Assembly (NCBI RefSeq): GCF_000445445.1 | Contig: NZ_ASXP01000001.1 | Location: 852,501 to 916,500 of the forward strand | Reading direction: 5' to 3' | DNA from: Sporomusa ovata DSM 2662 | GTDB lineage: Bacteria > Bacillota > Negativicutes > Sporomusales > Sporomusaceae | Length of the DNA: 64,000 bases | Shown: piece by piece, positions 1 to 8,845 of the stretch | How the letters are laid out: the number at the start of each line of letters is the position of its first letter | How positions within the stretch are numbered: position 1 is the first letter of the stretch | Notes under the pieces: model-generated | What the model saw: the letters and a program-made list of their open reading frames with translations, nothing else | Told to the model about the DNA's origin: nothing | The model's database searches: none | Position numbers and translations under genes: made by a program

Positions 1-1
1 A

Positions 2-166
2 TATGTTGCTACCGGCGAACCGATGGACAAGGCTGGGGCTTATGCCATTCAGGGCCGGGGCACATTGTTAGTGGAGAGTATTACTGGCTGTTATAATAAT
101 GTAGTAGGTTTGCCACTTGTTAAGTTATCCGAACTACTCCGGCAAATAGGGGTAGATTTGCTATGA
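2..166 (+). CDS. maf: Maf-family nucleotide pyrophosphatase, C-terminal end (partial)
   Basis: Only the last 54 codons are inside the window; the gene begins upstream. The visible peptide has the Maf C-terminal signature: TGEPMDKAGAYAIQG, then a VESITGCYNNVVGLP stretch that holds substrate-binding residues of the family. Maf proteins hydrolyse dTTP/UTP or modified nucleotides to monophosphates in the cytoplasm and were first linked to septum formation. The stop codon overlaps the radC start in an ATGA arrangement, so the two genes are translationally coupled. A maf-radC-mreB order is common in Firmicutes. The family call is firm; substrate preference cannot be judged from the C-terminus. Confidence 0.9.
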   Translation, partial: YVATGEPMDKAGAYAIQGRGTLLVESITGCYNNVVGLPLVKLSELLRQIGVDLL

Positions 167-852
167 CCAGGGACAAGCAGTTAATGATGAAGGAATTGCC
201 TGAGACCGAAAGGCCACGCGAGAAAATGCTCGAAAAAGGTGTTAAGGCCTTAAGTAATGCAGAACTGCTGGCCATACTTCTTCGTACAGGCACGAAAAAT
301 TTGCCGGTTAATCGTCTGGCCGAACAACTTATAACTAAGTATGAATTGTCGGGACTGGCAAGTATATCGCCTCCCGAATTAAGTAAAACCACTGGTATTG
401 GCTTAGTTAAAGCCGTTACTGTGATTGCTGGCATTGAACTGGGGCGCAGGTTAAGCCTGAAGGAGCCGGGTGAACGCCCGATTATTAGAAGTCCGCGTGA
501 TGCTGCTGATTTAATGATGGCTGAGCTAAGGTATGAAACCAAAGAACATTTTGTGGCATTACTTTTATCGACTAAGAATCATGTTATTGCCCGGGCAATT
601 ATCTCTGTTGGCAGCTTAAATGCTTCTATTGTACATCCGCGAGAGTTGTTTCGGGAGGCTATTAGTTATAGTGCTGCCGCTGTTATTTTGGTTCATAATC
701 ATCCCAGTGGTGATCCTATGCCAAGTCAGGAAGATATTAGTCTGACCAAACAGTTGGTTGAGGCAGGAAATTTGCTTACTATTTCTGTACTTGACCATGT
801 AATTATCGGTGATGGCAAGTATGTGAGCTTTAAAGAAAAGGGAATAATATAA
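163..852 (+). CDS. radC: RadC family JAMM/MPN+ protein
   Basis: A 229-residue protein of normal length. The N-terminal part (about 1-95) has helix-hairpin-helix character with a GIG turn near 80. The C-terminal JAB/MPN+ domain has the metal site HNHPSGDP at residues 178-185, the expected two histidines and an aspartate. RadC was once tied to DNA repair, but the E. coli role was traced to a different locus, so the molecular function is unsettled. A metal-dependent hydrolase is likely from the motif. It starts inside the maf stop codon and lies 31 bp before mreB, as in Bacillus and Clostridium. Confidence 0.93.
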   Translation: MTRDKQLMMKELPETERPREKMLEKGVKALSNAELLAILLRTGTKNLPVNRLAEQLITKYELSGLASISPPELSKTTGIGLVKAVTVIAGIELGRRLSLKEPGERPIIRSPRDAADLMMAELRYETKEHFVALLLSTKNHVIARAIISVGSLNASIVHPRELFREAISYSAAAVILVHNHPSGDPMPSQEDISLTKQLVEAGNLLTISVLDHVIIGDGKYVSFKEKGII

Positions 853-883
853 TAGGTTTTCTAAATGAAAGGGGTTAAAGTCT

Positions 884-1918
884 ATGTTAAATTTATTTGG
901 TTCACTATCACGTGACATGGGTATAGACCTCGGTACGGCCAATACATTAGTGCATGTGAAAGGCAGAGGAATTGTTCTCAGAGAACCGTCAGTAGTCGCT
1001 ATCCAGCGTGATACCGGCGAGGTGCTGGCTGTTGGTGAGGAAGCCAAACAAATGATTGGTCGTACGCCGGGGAATATTGTGGCTATTAGGCCACTTAAAG
1101 ATGGAGTTATTGCTGATTTTGACGTAACTCAGGCTATGCTTAAATATTTTATCAGAAAAGCTATGGATTCAAAGTCTTTTATTAGACCGCGAGTAATTGT
1201 CGGTGTCCCTTCCGGGGTTACCGAAGTGGAAAAAAGGGCAGTTATTGATGCAACTATTCAGGCCGGAGCCAGGGAAGCATACTTGATTGAAGAACCAATG
1301 GCTGCAGCCATCGGGGCTGGTTTACCTGTGCACGAACCAACTGGTAATATGGTTGTGGATATTGGCGGTGGCACGACTGAGGTGGCAGTTATATCGTTAG
1401 GCGGCATTGTTACCAGCCGTTCTATCCGTGTTGGTGGCGACGAGATGGATGAAGCCATTGTTCAGTATGTTAAACGTACTTATAATTTAATGATTGGTGA
1501 ACGTACAGCGGAAGAAGTTAAAATTACAATTGGTTCTGCCATCTTAATAAAGGATGATCAGCAATTTGATGTGCGTGGCCGCGATTTGGTAACCGGTCTG
1601 CCGAAGACATTGACAATTAAAGCAAGTGAAGTGCGGTTGGCGCTTAGTGAGCCGATAGCCGGTATTATTGAAGCTGTAAAAGTAACTCTGGAAAAAACTC
1701 CTCCAGAACTGGCCTCTGATATCATGGATAAGGGGATTGTTATGACAGGGGGCGGTTCGCTGCTGAAAGGACTTGATCTACTGCTGAACAGAGAAACTGG
1801 CATGCCGGTACATATTGCCGAAGATGCTTTGTCGTGTGTTGCTGCAGGTACTGGTGGTGCTTTAGAAAGCATAGATTTGTTGAAACGGGTACTTATGACT
1901 ACCAAAAAACTCAACTAG
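884..1918 (+). CDS. mreB: Rod shape-determining actin homologue MreB
   Basis: A 344-residue actin-fold ATPase that polymerises under the cytoplasmic membrane and guides the elongation machinery. The phosphate-1 loop GIDLGTANT is at residues 13-21, the phosphate-2 loop DIGGGTTE near 160 and the adenosine motif MTGGGSLLKG near 290. The N-terminus (MLNLFGSLSRD) starts with a short hydrophobic/amphipathic segment that can touch the membrane. The ribosome site GAAAGGGG lies about 8 bases before the ATG. It heads the mreBCD-PBP2 group, whose products work in one elongasome. Confidence 0.97.
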   Translation: MLNLFGSLSRDMGIDLGTANTLVHVKGRGIVLREPSVVAIQRDTGEVLAVGEEAKQMIGRTPGNIVAIRPLKDGVIADFDVTQAMLKYFIRKAMDSKSFIRPRVIVGVPSGVTEVEKRAVIDATIQAGAREAYLIEEPMAAAIGAGLPVHEPTGNMVVDIGGGTTEVAVISLGGIVTSRSIRVGGDEMDEAIVQYVKRTYNLMIGERTAEEVKITIGSAILIKDDQQFDVRGRDLVTGLPKTLTIKASEVRLALSEPIAGIIEAVKVTLEKTPPELASDIMDKGIVMTGGGSLLKGLDLLLNRETGMPVHIAEDALSCVAAGTGGALESIDLLKRVLMTTKKLN

Positions 1919-1968
1919 GGAAAATAATAGTTAACAGAATTAATCAATGTAAGGAAGGGGCCCAGAAA

Positions 1969-2874
1969 GTGCGATTCATTCACAAAAAGGCGGTTATCCT
2001 TATCGTGGCGGTATTAACCGTCTTTTTGCTAGCTAGTACAGTTGCGAAGGGAAAGTATCAATTTGTTTTTACGGAACAGGTTGTAGCTACGCTGTTATTT
2101 CCAGTTGAATATGTATTAGGCAAAATTGGTTACGGCATACGCCATACAGGTTCTTTTACCAGTGAAATTATGACTGTGTATCGCGATAACCAGACGCTAA
2201 AAACTGAAAATGAGGAACTTCGTCAAAACAATATTAATACAACTGAGATTGTGGCCGAGAATGCAAGACTGCGAGCTATGCTTGATTACAAAAAAGCGGC
2301 TCAGCAGTTTGATTTTGTAGCTGCACAGGTAATTGCCCGTGATCCGGGAACATGGACGAATATTATTATGATTAACAGAGGGGCAGCCGACGGGCTTACC
2401 AAAGATATGACGGTAGTGGCGACACAGGGTCTTGTTGGCAGTGTTGTCAGCGTTTATAATAATTCTGCCAAAGTACAGCTTATTTTAGATCCACGCAGTG
2501 CTGTCGGTTGTCTTGTGCAGCGGCCTGAGTCGCGGGTTGCAGGCATTGTTGAAGGCAGTACGGCGAATCCACAGGCTCCGCATATGGTTAATATTGCCCG
2601 TGATGCTGATATCATCAAGAGTGATAAAATTATTACTTCAGGGTTTGGTGGTATATTTCCTAAGGGACTGCTGGTAGGTGAGGTTGTCGATATTGTTAAT
2701 GAAGAAGGCGGATTGTTAAAATATGCTGTCTTGAAGTCAGCTGTGGATTTTGATAGACTAGAAGAAGTGTTGGTTATTGTGCGTTCCCGTGAAAATTTGC
2801 CAGAGGTTCTCACGCCGGCCACACCGGGAAAAACTACTCAACAGCCTGCCCAACTGAAAGAGGCTGGACGATGA
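1969..2874 (+). CDS. mreC: Rod shape-determining protein MreC
   Basis: A 301-residue bitopic membrane protein with a transmembrane helix at about residues 8-25, a coiled coil at about 70-105 (NQTLKTENEELRQ) and the two-barrel MreC domain after it. It links MreB and MreD with the PBP2/RodA pair outside the membrane. The start chosen is the GTG at 1969, because AAGGAAGGGG lies 8 bases upstream and the helix then falls at the N-terminus. The reading frame is open further upstream into mreB, but that extension has no ribosome site. The C-terminal tail after about 285 is Pro/Thr/Gln-rich. The stop overlaps mreD by 4 bp. Confidence 0.95.
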   Translation: MRFIHKKAVILIVAVLTVFLLASTVAKGKYQFVFTEQVVATLLFPVEYVLGKIGYGIRHTGSFTSEIMTVYRDNQTLKTENEELRQNNINTTEIVAENARLRAMLDYKKAAQQFDFVAAQVIARDPGTWTNIIMINRGAADGLTKDMTVVATQGLVGSVVSVYNNSAKVQLILDPRSAVGCLVQRPESRVAGIVEGSTANPQAPHMVNIARDADIIKSDKIITSGFGGIFPKGLLVGEVVDIVNEEGGLLKYAVLKSAVDFDRLEEVLVIVRSRENLPEVLTPATPGKTTQQPAQLKEAGR

Positions 2875-3365
2875 AAATGATACTTGTCTGGACCAGCCTG
2901 CTGATTGTCACTATTGCTGTCCAAGCCGTATTATTACCCCTTATATTTTCGCAAGGGGCTAAGCCTGACATTATTTTGATTATTGTGGTTGCCTGCGGTT
3001 TGTTGGCCGGACGGGAGCATGCCATTGGAGTCGGATTTATGGCTGGTTTACTTCAGGATTTTGCTTCAGGCAATATTTTTGGGTTAAACACTTTATCAAA
3101 GATGGCGATAGGCTATGTTGCCGGTTTGGCTGAACGAAAGGTATTTAAAGAAAGTGTAGTATTGCCGGTTTTGGCAATTATTTTAGCTACTTTTTTTAAT
3201 GGCGTAATCATGCAGGCGCTGCTTTTTTTATTAGGGTACAAGGTTGAAGTGATGTCATTGCTGAAAGAGCAAATGTTGGTTTCATTAGGCTATAATATCT
3301 TATTTTGCATTCCGGTGCATAGGCTGATTTATCGGCTTACATTTGGTAATAAAAGTCAATTTTAA
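2871..3365 (+). CDS. mreD: Rod shape-determining membrane protein MreD
   Basis: A 164-residue protein with about five hydrophobic segments and the usual MreD length. The glycine-rich FMAGLLQDFASGNIFGLNTL stretch near residue 60 is characteristic of the family. It acts as an integral membrane partner of MreC in the elongasome. It overlaps mreC by ATGA, so it is translationally coupled and produced with MreC. Confidence 0.93.
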   Translation: MKMILVWTSLLIVTIAVQAVLLPLIFSQGAKPDIILIIVVACGLLAGREHAIGVGFMAGLLQDFASGNIFGLNTLSKMAIGYVAGLAERKVFKESVVLPVLAIILATFFNGVIMQALLFLLGYKVEVMSLLKEQMLVSLGYNILFCIPVHRLIYRLTFGNKSQF

Positions 3366-3434
3366 GGAGATGCTGTGCTACCACATGTCTGCAAATTTTA
3401 TGCAAAATATATAGTGTAGAAAGGAGGTTGCCGT

Positions 3435-5267
3435 ATGCTTGTTAAGCGATCAAATGGACGACTTGATATTTTGAGTCTGATCATTGTTTTTATTTTTATG
3501 ACATTAGTAATTCGTCTTGCCTATTTGCAAATGGCACAGGGTCAATACTATGATCGTCTGGCCGACGGCAACCGCATCCGACTTATTCCCATCATGTCGC
3601 CACGTGGTGTTTTTTATGACCGGAACGGTGTGATGCTGGTGTCCAATCGTCCGGGTTTTACGGTATCTGTATTAGCAATAAGCGGCCCTGTTTCTGATGA
3701 AGTAATTGCTAAATTGGCTGGTATCCTCAGTATGAATGCAGAGGAAATAAAAGGTAAGTTAGCACAGCATACTGGTGCGTTTGAACCTATCAGAGTCAAA
3801 ACTGATGTCGGTCCTGATATTGTTACCAAAATCGAAGAACGTCGCTCTGAACTACCAGGGGTGGTTATTGAAATTCAACCACTGCGTAACTATGTTAATA
3901 ATGAGCTTGGAGCCCATATATTTGGTTATGTGAGTGAGATTAATGATGTCGAGTTGGAAAAGCGTAAAGCGAATGGTTATAAGTCGGGAGATATTGTTGG
4001 CAAATTTGGACTGGAAAAGTTATATGATAAGGAAATTCGCGGTATTGATGGCGGTAACCAGGTTGAGGTTGATGTAAATGGCCGTCCTGTACAGGTAATT
4101 GGTAAAAAAGATCCAGTTCCAGGTTATAATTTGGTATTGACAATTGACTATCGGATTCAAAAGGCTGCTGAAACTGCCATTGATGAACAACTTCTTTATC
4201 TTCAAACAAAAACTGAGTTTGTCAAGGCAAAAGCAGCAGCTGCTGTTGTCTTAAATCCTAAGACAGGTGAAGTTCTGGCAATGGTAAGCCGTCCTGCATT
4301 TAACCCTAATTTATTTAACGGCGGCATTTCATCTAAGGAGTGGAATCTGCTCAATGAAAATCCCTATCATCCTATGGATAATAAGGCTATTTCCGGCGAA
4401 TATCCACCAGGATCAACCTTTAAGATAATTACTGGTGCAGCGGCATTAGAACTTGGCAAGGTTACACCAGAGGAAAAAATTCTCGATGCAGGTACTCACT
4501 GGATTATCCCTAAAGGTAATGCTGGGGGGGAAGCGCTGGGGTGGATTAATTTCAGGGAAGCGTTATCTAAGTCTGATAATGTATATTTCTACGAGATGGG
4601 CAATCGCTTAGGTATTGATAACCTGGAAAAATATGCCCGCCTGTTTGGACTGGGAGAGGTTACTGGCATTAATCTGCCAGGGGAAGCGGAAGGCTTAGTA
4701 GCTAATCGTCGCTATAAAGAAAAAGTGTATGGCGAAGACTGGTATTTATCGGAAACCTTTGATGCTGCTATTGGGCAGGGATTTCAATTAGCGACGCCGC
4801 TCCAAATGGCTATGATTATGGGTCAAATTGCTAATGGCGGTCACCGTTATAAGCCGAATCTTGTCAGCAGGATAATAGGGTCTAACGGCGAAGTTATTAA
4901 AACATTTTCTCCGGAAGAAGTAGGTAACGTTACTATTTCGGAGTATAATCTAAACCTTATTCGTGAATCTCTGCGTGAAGTAGCACAAGAAGGCGGGACT
5001 GCAGCAGGTACTTTTCAGGACTTTCCAATATCCATTGCCGGTAAGACTGGTACTGCAGAGAATCCGCATGGTAAGGATCATGGCTGGTTTGTCGCTTATG
5101 GTCCTTACGAAGACCCGCGCGTGGCAGTAGCAGTTATTGTTGAACAGGGTGGGTATGGTTCCTCTTCGGCTGTTCCTATCGCTAAAAAGATTCTGGAAGC
5201 TGCTTTTAATATTAATCAGCCTCCTTCTGAATCAGCGAAGATATATAGCCCGCATACGGCGCTATAA
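3435..5267 (+). CDS. mrdA: Penicillin-binding protein 2 (elongation transpeptidase)
   Basis: A 610-residue class B PBP. It has one N-terminal membrane helix (about residues 14-32), a PBP dimerisation domain (about 55-230) and a transpeptidase domain. The catalytic motifs are STFK near residue 327, SDN near 378 and KTGTAE near 536. It cross-links lateral-wall peptidoglycan with RodA as its glycosyltransferase partner. AAAGGAGG lies 7 bases before the ATG. It ends the mre transcript: a strong terminator follows after a few bases. rodA is not next to it but about 2 kb downstream, beyond the min genes. Confidence 0.95.
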   Translation: MLVKRSNGRLDILSLIIVFIFMTLVIRLAYLQMAQGQYYDRLADGNRIRLIPIMSPRGVFYDRNGVMLVSNRPGFTVSVLAISGPVSDEVIAKLAGILSMNAEEIKGKLAQHTGAFEPIRVKTDVGPDIVTKIEERRSELPGVVIEIQPLRNYVNNELGAHIFGYVSEINDVELEKRKANGYKSGDIVGKFGLEKLYDKEIRGIDGGNQVEVDVNGRPVQVIGKKDPVPGYNLVLTIDYRIQKAAETAIDEQLLYLQTKTEFVKAKAAAAVVLNPKTGEVLAMVSRPAFNPNLFNGGISSKEWNLLNENPYHPMDNKAISGEYPPGSTFKIITGAAALELGKVTPEEKILDAGTHWIIPKGNAGGEALGWINFREALSKSDNVYFYEMGNRLGIDNLEKYARLFGLGEVTGINLPGEAEGLVANRRYKEKVYGEDWYLSETFDAAIGQGFQLATPLQMAMIMGQIANGGHRYKPNLVSRIIGSNGEVIKTFSPEEVGNVTISEYNLNLIRESLREVAQEGGTAAGTFQDFPISIAGKTGTAENPHGKDHGWFVAYGPYEDPRVAVAVIVEQGGYGSSSAVPIAKKILEAAFNINQPPSESAKIYSPHTAL

Positions 5268-5270
5268 GAA

Positions 5271-5310
5271 CGGGGTTAGGCTCAATAAATGAGCCTGACC
5301 CCGCTTTATT
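5271..5310 (+). terminator. Rho-independent terminator after mrdA
   Basis: A 14-bp stem with one G-U pair (left arm 5271-5284, loop 5285-5289, right arm 5290-5303) is followed by a T-rich run CTTTATT. It closes the radC-mreBCD-mrdA transcript before the min operon promoter. Confidence 0.88.
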
Positions 5311-5392
5311 ATGGATAAGAAGCCGGAGAGAACAATTTTAAATAGATAGTTGTGTATCCTGCAGGAAATTTTAGAAGTAAGGCGAATTCCTG

Positions 5393-5423
5393 TTGACATA
5401 TAGATAATTATTTATGGTAAAAT
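5393..5423 (+). promoter_or_regulatory. Sigma-A-type promoter of the min operon
   Basis: TTGACA at 5393-5398 is followed by TGGTAAAAT, with the -10 read as TAAAAT at 5418-5423 (19-bp spacer) or GGTAAA at 5416-5421 (17-bp spacer). Transcription would start near 5430, only a few bases before the first in-frame ATG of minC. That bears on the choice of minC start. Confidence 0.7.
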
Positions 5424-5450
5424 TTAGGAGTAGATATGCGGGAGGATGTT

Positions 5451-6086
5451 TTGTTTAAAGGAAGTAAAGGCGGCCTCGAATTAGTAATAAACCAAGCGGC
5501 TGATTTTACTGATATTCTGGAACAACTAAGGGATAAGTTAGAATCGGCTGCCAATTTTTTTATTGGCAGTACTGCCATCAAAGTAGTATCTGGTGCAAAT
5601 TCGTTAACAGGCGATGAACGTAGGCAACTGATTAACTTACTGGCCGATTATGGACTAGCCTTGCATGAACAGCCCGATTCAGAGGTGTTGCCGCCGGAAT
5701 TTGTTCAGGATACTGATATTCATGTTGGCGATAGTCCTGTTGAATATCGTCAGGAGGCTGAAGGTGGAAAAACATTAATTGTCTCAAGAATGTTGCGCAG
5801 CGGTCAAAAAATAGTATTTAATGGTTCTGTCATCATTGTGGGGGATGTGAATCCTGGAGCTGAGGTAATTGCCAGTGGTAATATTACCGTTCAGGGAACC
5901 TGCCGTGGTATAGCTCATGCCGGAGTTAACGGCGATCAAACAGCTACAATTACGGCTGATAAGTTGATTGCAGGTCAGTTACGAATTGCCGGCCTGATTG
6001 CCAGAGCACCTGATAATCAGGTTGAACCAGCATGCAGGGAGATAGCCCATATTGCTAATGGTGCCGTTGTCATTGAACCGGCATGA
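5451..6086 (+). CDS. minC: Septum site-determining protein MinC
   Basis: MinC inhibits FtsZ ring assembly away from mid-cell; it is carried to the membrane by MinD. The N-terminal domain covers about the first 95 residues. The C-terminal right-handed beta-helix (GSVIIVGDVNPGAEVIASG and after) is the dimerisation and MinD-binding part. I place the start at TTG 5451, giving 211 residues, because GGGAGG lies 5 bases before it. The ATG at 5436 would give 216 residues but sits about 6 bases from the predicted transcript start. Either start keeps the whole domain. The gene is followed 24 bp later by minD. Confidence 0.9.
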   Translation: MFKGSKGGLELVINQAADFTDILEQLRDKLESAANFFIGSTAIKVVSGANSLTGDERRQLINLLADYGLALHEQPDSEVLPPEFVQDTDIHVGDSPVEYRQEAEGGKTLIVSRMLRSGQKIVFNGSVIIVGDVNPGAEVIASGNITVQGTCRGIAHAGVNGDQTATITADKLIAGQLRIAGLIARAPDNQVEPACREIAHIANGAVVIEPA

Positions 6087-6110
6087 TTGATAAATAGGAG
6101 GTACATATAG

Positions 6111-6902
6111 ATGGGAGAAGTAATCGTCATTACGTCAGGCAAAGGCGGAGTTGGCAAAACAACGACAACCGCTAATCTTGGCACTGGTATTGCCCTTCAA
6201 GGCAAAAAGGTTGTTTTGGTTGACGCTGATATTGGGTTAAGAAATCTTGATGTAGTTATGGGCCTTGAGAACCGGATCGTATATGACTTAGTGGATGTTA
6301 CCGAAGGTAACTGCCGCCTAAAACAGGCATTGATTCGGGACAAACGTTATGAAACAATGTACTTGTTACCGGCGGCGCAGACCAGAGATAAGAATGCAGT
6401 TAGTCCGGAGCAGATGAAACTGTTATGTAAGGATTTGGCAGAGGAATTTGATTATGTAATTATTGATTGTCCGGCTGGAATAGAGCAAGGATTTAAAAAT
6501 GCTATTGCCGGGGCTGATCGTGCCATTATTGTTACTACACCGGAGGTATCTGCGGTTCGCGATGCGGATCGTATTATTGGCTTGCTAGAATCAGAAGGAA
6601 AGCACAATCCTAGACTTATTGTCAATCGTATTCGGCCGCTGATGGTTAAAAAAGGCGATATGATGGATATTGATGATATCATTGAAATTTTAGCTGTTGA
6701 TTTGCTAGGGATTATTCCTGAGGATGAATATATTGTTATTTCTACTAATCGCGGTGAGCCGGCAGTTGTTAATTCTGCAGCCCTAGCCAGTTTGGCTTAT
6801 CGAAATATTGTCAGGCGGCTGATGGGAGAGAATGTTCCGTTAATGACGTTTGAAACGAATGACAGTCTGTGGGGAAAATTCAAAAAAGTGCTAGGATTTT
6901 AA
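6111..6902 (+). CDS. minD: Septum site-determining ATPase MinD
   Basis: A 263-residue ParA/MinD-type ATPase. The deviant Walker A KGGVGKTTTT is at residues 11-20, switch I DADIGLRNLD near 40-49 and Walker B VIIDCPAG near 120. The last residues (SLWGKFKKVLGF) form the amphipathic membrane-targeting helix. It recruits MinC to the membrane and oscillates with MinE. AGGAGG is 9 bases upstream of the ATG. Confidence 0.97.
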   Translation: MGEVIVITSGKGGVGKTTTTANLGTGIALQGKKVVLVDADIGLRNLDVVMGLENRIVYDLVDVTEGNCRLKQALIRDKRYETMYLLPAAQTRDKNAVSPEQMKLLCKDLAEEFDYVIIDCPAGIEQGFKNAIAGADRAIIVTTPEVSAVRDADRIIGLLESEGKHNPRLIVNRIRPLMVKKGDMMDIDDIIEILAVDLLGIIPEDEYIVISTNRGEPAVVNSAALASLAYRNIVRRLMGENVPLMTFETNDSLWGKFKKVLGF

Positions 6903-6928
6903 AATAGTAGTCTAGGAGGAGAAGCAAG

Positions 6929-7204
6929 GTGCTAGAACTTATTCAGAAGCTGTTTGGCAAAGAACCAAAAGGATCGAAAAATATCGCCAAAGAACGACTC
7001 AGGTTTGTGCTGGTGCATGACCGCGTCAATGTATCGCCGCAATATATGGAAGCCATTAAAGATGATATGATTAAAGTCATCTCTAACTATATGGATATTA
7101 ACGAAACTGAGATGGAGATAAATCTGACAAGAAGCAACACCCAGGTAGCTTTAGTGGCTAATATTCCGGTTAATCGTATGAAACGCAACCTCTCAGGTGA
7201 ATGA
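6929..7204 (+). CDS. minE: Cell division topological specificity factor MinE
   Basis: A 91-residue protein of standard length with the N-terminal amphipathic helix MLELIQKLFGK, then the anti-MinCD strand (RLRFVLVHDR) and the C-terminal dimerisation region. It starts at GTG 6929 with AGGAGGAG upstream. Bacillus subtilis lacks MinE and uses DivIVA/MinJ, so a MinE-type oscillator inside a Bacillus-like gene order is a feature of Negativicutes and some clostridia. Confidence 0.95.
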   Translation: MLELIQKLFGKEPKGSKNIAKERLRFVLVHDRVNVSPQYMEAIKDDMIKVISNYMDINETEMEINLTRSNTQVALVANIPVNRMKRNLSGE

Positions 7205-7224
7205 GTAATTAATTATTTATTTAT

Positions 7225-7258
7225 GCAGAGTCAAGAATACTTGCTCTGCTTTTTCTTT
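7225..7258 (+). terminator. Terminator after minE
   Basis: GCAGAGTCAAG (7225-7235) pairs with CTTGCTCTGC (7240-7249) with one bulged base, followed by TTTTTCTTT. It separates the min operon from rodA. Confidence 0.8.
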
Positions 7259-7340
7259 ATGCTAATGGAAAGATACTAGACGTGAGCGAAAAATACTATT
7301 ATAATAAACAAGATATTGATTGAGAGAAGGTTAGTAAGGT

Positions 7341-8447
7341 ATGCTTAACCAGCGCCTCTTGCGTAATTTAGATTTCATACTTATTGGTGTTACTGCGTTA
7401 CTTGTTCTTATTAGTCTTGTTATTATTGGCAGCGCCACACATATCAATAATCCCAGTGAGGATCGATACTGGTTTGTACAGCGCCAGGGCTTATTTGCTG
7501 TAGCGAATATTCTTATTGTTTTTGTTATGCTCAATTTTGACTACAAATCGCTAGAAAGAGTTTCGGGATTTTTATATATTTTGAACTTAGTCATGCTGCT
7601 TGCGGTTATGTTTGTCGGCCACTCGGCACTGGGCGCTCAACGCTGGATACAGCTTGGCCCAATTAGTTTACAGCCTTCAGAGTTTTCTAAGATTATTATG
7701 ATTATTTCTTTGGCGCAAATGTTAGATAAGCGTGCTGGCAAACTTAATTCTTTTAAAGAAATAATACCGGTGTTTCTTTATGTGGGAATACCCTTTATTT
7801 TGGTATTAAAGCAACCCGATCTGGGTACTTCGTTAGTATTTTTAGCCATACTATTTGGCATGATTTTTGTAGCAGGCGTAAGCTTGCGGCACTTAGCGTC
7901 GATTGTCGGTGTAGGGATAGCTTTTCTGCCGATTTTTTGGCATTTCTTAAAAGACTATCAAAAAAAACGCTTAACTGTGTTCATTGATCCTAACGTCGAT
8001 CCCTTGGGTTCGGGTTACCATATTATTCAGTCTAAAATTGCCATTGGTTCAGGAATGCTTTTTGGTAAAGGTCTGTTCAACGGCACACAAAGCCAATTGA
8101 ATTTCCTGCCGGAGAACCATACTGATTTTATTTTTGCCGTTATTGGAGAAGAGTTAGGGTTTATTGGAGCTAGTCTAATTCTGCTCTTATATCTTATTTT
8201 GCTTTACCGTGGTGTTAAAATTTCAAGTGAAGCCCGGGACAACTTTGGCACACTTCTGGCAACAGGCATTACCTCAATGATAGCATTTCACCTACTGGTT
8301 AATGTTGGCATGACAGCAGGAATTATGCCGGTGACAGGCATTCCGCTGCCACTCATGAGTTATGGCGTAAGTGCATTAACCACGAATCTTATCAGTATTG
8401 GGATATTATTAAACATCTATATGCGACGACAAAAAATACTATTTTGA
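7341..8447 (+). CDS. rodA: SEDS peptidoglycan glycosyltransferase RodA
   Basis: A 368-residue polytopic FtsW/RodA/SpoVE protein with about ten membrane helices. The conserved extracellular loop ENHTDFIFAVIGEELGF (near 255-270) carries the aspartate needed for glycan polymerisation, and the C-terminal GIPLPLMSYG motif is typical. The location among mre/min genes and the partner PBP2 upstream favour RodA over FtsW or SpoVE. The ribosome site GAGAAGG is about 10 bases before the ATG. It is followed by nearly 400 bp of non-coding DNA. Confidence 0.93.
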   Translation: MLNQRLLRNLDFILIGVTALLVLISLVIIGSATHINNPSEDRYWFVQRQGLFAVANILIVFVMLNFDYKSLERVSGFLYILNLVMLLAVMFVGHSALGAQRWIQLGPISLQPSEFSKIIMIISLAQMLDKRAGKLNSFKEIIPVFLYVGIPFILVLKQPDLGTSLVFLAILFGMIFVAGVSLRHLASIVGVGIAFLPIFWHFLKDYQKKRLTVFIDPNVDPLGSGYHIIQSKIAIGSGMLFGKGLFNGTQSQLNFLPENHTDFIFAVIGEELGFIGASLILLLYLILLYRGVKISSEARDNFGTLLATGITSMIAFHLLVNVGMTAGIMPVTGIPLPLMSYGVSALTTNLISIGILLNIYMRRQKILF

Positions 8448-8499
8448 TTTATTTTAAACGGAGATAAAGGGCTTTTTTATAAGATAAGTATATGTTTTT

Positions 8500-8785
8500 G
8501 GGAGTTATGGAGGCCTTATAAAACAAGGGGTGTCAAGTATAAAACCCGGCACAGGCGGCCGGCACCCCACGTAACTCCCGTAACTCCCCGGCCTTTGCTG
8601 GAAAAAGCGTTCCGCAGGAGAAAAGCCGGGCGGTATTCCGTTAAAAAATCCGTACTGTTTGAGCGTAGCGAGTTTACGGATTTTAGGAATATCGCCCGGC
8701 TTTTCAGCTTTTGGAGGCGTGGGGCCTAGACCTTTTGTTACTTTTGGGGCAATGCCAAAAGTAAAACCCCTCTCCTAGTTATAAT
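8500..8785. repeat. Non-coding element built of nested inverted repeats
   Basis: No gene is visible from 8448 to 8845. Arms 8620-8639 and 8686-8705 pair over 20 bp with one G-U. Inside them 8645-8654 and 8675-8684 pair perfectly over 10 bp, leaving a 20-base loop that contains TTTGAGCGTAGCGAGTT. Outer segments also match: GGCACCCCACG against CGTGGGGCC, and TTACTTTTGG against CCAAAAGTAA at 8739-8763. It could be a dispersed intergenic repeat or a folded RNA. The loop motif reminds me of sequences seen between genes in other Firmicutes, but I cannot confirm copy number here. Confidence 0.6.
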
Positions 8786-8845
8786 TTTATAGTTTTGTCA
8801 TATATATTCCGTAAGAATACTCCGGACTGGTATTATGGAGGGCTT

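Noticed and set aside
1834..1968. Forty-five-codon extension of the mreC frame into mreB
   Set aside because: It has no ribosome site, overlaps mreB, and would bury the N-terminal membrane helix; GTG 1969 with AAGGAAGGGG is far better.
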